Positions 62,646 to 64,000 of a stretch of DNA of 64,000 nucleotides are shown piece after piece. The stretch comes from Hymenobacter armeniacus (GTDB lineage Bacteria; Bacteroidota; Bacteroidia; Cytophagales; Hymenobacteraceae). A program made the translations under genes and the position numbers. Numbering within the stretch: position 1 is the stretch's first letter; every line of letters starts with the position of its first letter. The notes under the pieces were generated by a model. The model had not been told where the DNA came from, made no database searches, and was given only the letters and a program-made list of their open reading frames with translations. The DNA is taken from assembly GCF_014699055.1 (NCBI RefSeq), contig NZ_JACXAC010000004.1, positions 248,001-312,000 on the forward strand. Direction: 5' to 3'.

Positions 62646-64000
62646 TCAGTGTCCGCCGGCTTCCGGCGTGACGGGGCCTTGCTCGGCGTATTTCTCGTTC
62701 ACGGGCGTTACGGCGAAGTTGGCCAGCAGGCCCACCACCAGCAGGCCGGCCATGGTGTAGAACACGGGCTGGTAGGCGGCGGCTCCTTTCAGCCCCTCGG
62801 CCTTGCGGCCCTCCGACAACCAGTTCACAATGAGCGGACCCAGCACGCCGGCCGTGCTCCAGGCCGTGAGCAGGCGCCCGTGAATGGCTCCCACCTGGTA
62901 CTTGCCAAACAAGTCGGACAAGTAGGCCGGAATGGTGGCAAACCCGCCGCCGTACATGCTGATAATCAAGCAAGCCACTACCACAAACAGCGTGAGCTGC
63001 GCATTGTGGCCCAGCGTTGGCACCAGGGCATACAGCACCATGCCCAGCCCGAAATAGAGGGCATACGTGACCTTGCGGCCCAGCTTGTCCGACGCCGACG
63101 ACCAGAAGAAGCGGCCCAGCAGGTTGAACAAGCTGAGCAGGCCCACAAACCCGGCCGCTGCGGCCACCGTCACGCCACGCCCGGCCCCGAGGACCTTGTC
63201 CGAAAAAGTTTCCTGAATGAGCGGCGAGGCCGTTTCGAGCACCCCGATGCCGGCCGTCACGTTGCAGAGCAGCACCACCCACAGCAGCCAGAACTGCGGC
63301 GTTTTGATGGCGTTGTCGGCCGACACGTTCCGGTCGGTGATGAGGGCGCTGTGCTCCTGGTTGGGCACGTAGCCGGCGGGCGCCCAGTCGTCGGCCGGCA
63401 CCCGAATGGTCCACACCCCAAACTGCATGAACAGGAAGTAGAGGAAGCCCATGGCGATGAACGTGGGCGCCACGCCCTGCGGCGCCACGTCGTTGAAACG
63501 CGCCATCAGGGCCACGGCCAGCGGCGAGCCTATCATGGCGCCGCCCCCAAAGCCCATGATGGCCATGCCCGTGGCCACGCCCTTGCGGTCGGGAAACCAC
63601 TTGATGAGCGTGCTCACCGGCGAAATGTAGCCGATGCCCAGCCCGATGCCGCCCACCACGCCGTAGCCGAAATAGACCAGCGCCAGGCTGTGCAGCCGCA
63701 CGCCCAGCGCCGCCAGCAGAAAGCCGCCCCCAAAGCACAGCGCCGCCGCCAGCATGGCCTTGCGCGGCCCCACGCGCTCCAGCCACTTGCCAAAAATGGC
63801 CGCCGACAAGCCCAGCAGCACAATGGCAATGGAGAAAATCCAGCCAATCTGGCCCGCCGTCCAGTCGCCGGCAGCGGGGTGGTCCACGTCGCCGCTGAGC
63901 AGCGCCCCCAGCGGCTTCTTGAACACGCTAAAGGCGTAGGCCTGCCCAATGGCCAGGTGAATGGCCAGCGCCGCCGGCGGCACCAGCCAGCGGTTGTAGC
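62646..64000 (-). CDS. OFA-family MFS transporter, 5' end outside the window
   Basis: The frame is open to the window edge, giving about 450 visible residues (NRWLVPPAALAIHLAIGQAY onward), so only a few N-terminal residues are missing. Twelve membrane segments are visible. Family marks of oxalate:formate-antiporter-like MFS proteins are AIGQAYAFSVFKKPL, FGYGVVGGIGLGIGYISPVS, WFPDRKGVATGMAIMGFGGGA and GRFFWSSASDKLGRK. It probably exchanges or imports small organic acids; the substrate is unknown. The neighbouring small gene is its usual companion. Confidence 0.9.
   Translation of the reverse strand, partial: YNRWLVPPAALAIHLAIGQAYAFSVFKKPLGALLSGDVDHPAAGDWTAGQIGWIFSIAIVLLGLSAAIFGKWLERVGPRKAMLAAALCFGGGFLLAALGVRLHSLALVYFGYGVVGGIGLGIGYISPVSTLIKWFPDRKGVATGMAIMGFGGGAMIGSPLAVALMARFNDVAPQGVAPTFIAMGFLYFLFMQFGVWTIRVPADDWAPAGYVPNQEHSALITDRNVSADNAIKTPQFWLLWVVLLCNVTAGIGVLETASPLIQETFSDKVLGAGRGVTVAAAAGFVGLLSLFNLLGRFFWSSASDKLGRKVTYALYFGLGMVLYALVPTLGHNAQLTLFVVVACLIISMYGGGFATIPAYLSDLFGKYQVGAIHGRLLTAWSTAGVLGPLIVNWLSEGRKAEGLKGAAAYQPVFYTMAGLLVVGLLANFAVTPVNEKYAEQGPVTPEAGGH

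Noticed and set aside
62482..63786. A 434-codon minus-strand frame overlapping the MFS gene
   Set aside because: The MFS frame has twelve clear membrane segments and family motifs; this one is an Arg/Gly-rich alternative frame.

Overview
The window looks like chromosome from a GC-rich Bacteroidota of the Hymenobacter type (inference from content). It has SusC/SusD outer-membrane pairs, PKD lipoproteins, an OmpA protein with PD40 repeats, a DUF5686 outer-membrane protein, LytTR signalling, and promoter-like TAnnTTTG boxes with upstream TTG. No rRNA, tRNA, CRISPR array, phage or complete insertion sequence was seen.

Layout. (a) 1-10.6 kb: the end of an unidentified gene, then minus-strand genes for a PKD protein, a LytTR regulator, a large beta-propeller hybrid histidine kinase, an OmpA-like protein, a TPR protein and an exported formamidase-like enzyme. 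(b) 10.7-19.1 kb: a thiamine operon under a TPP riboswitch (thiS-thiC-thiD-thiE-thiG-thiH-thiF), meeting a convergent TenI-like gene and an HD hydrolase gene. (c) 19.4-37.0 kb: six histidine kinases in tandem, a single-domain receiver and a receiver-adenylate cyclase. Facing them is a giant NTT-like transporter/HEAT/cyclic-nucleotide-binding protein. (d) 37.2-49.9 kb: a polysaccharide utilisation locus (SusC, SusD, PKD lipoprotein, two GH16, two GH3), most simply for a beta-1,3- or mixed-linkage glucan. (e) 50.2-56.8 kb: a 7TM sensor fused to an IS1595-transposase-type zinc ribbon, a DUF5686 protein, a glycine-rich repeat protein, and a channel-like membrane protein coupled to a small gene. 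(f) 56.9-64 kb: a GH1 enzyme, a GMC dehydrogenase with its small subunit, an M20 peptidase gene split by an in-frame TAG, and an OFA-type MFS transporter with a 49-residue companion.

How the parts may work together. Region c reads as a cAMP module: many sensors with near-identical kinase cores feed two receivers, one attached to a cyclase with intact catalytic residues. The neighbouring cNMP-binding protein is the obvious candidate reader (inference). Region d would bind, import and cut beta-glucan; the GH1/GMC genes in region f could process beta-glucosides further.

A second theme is palindromic intergenic repeats. At least five families occur, and four different ones occupy exactly the four wide gaps of the thiamine operon. 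Several provide or touch the stop codon of the gene before them.
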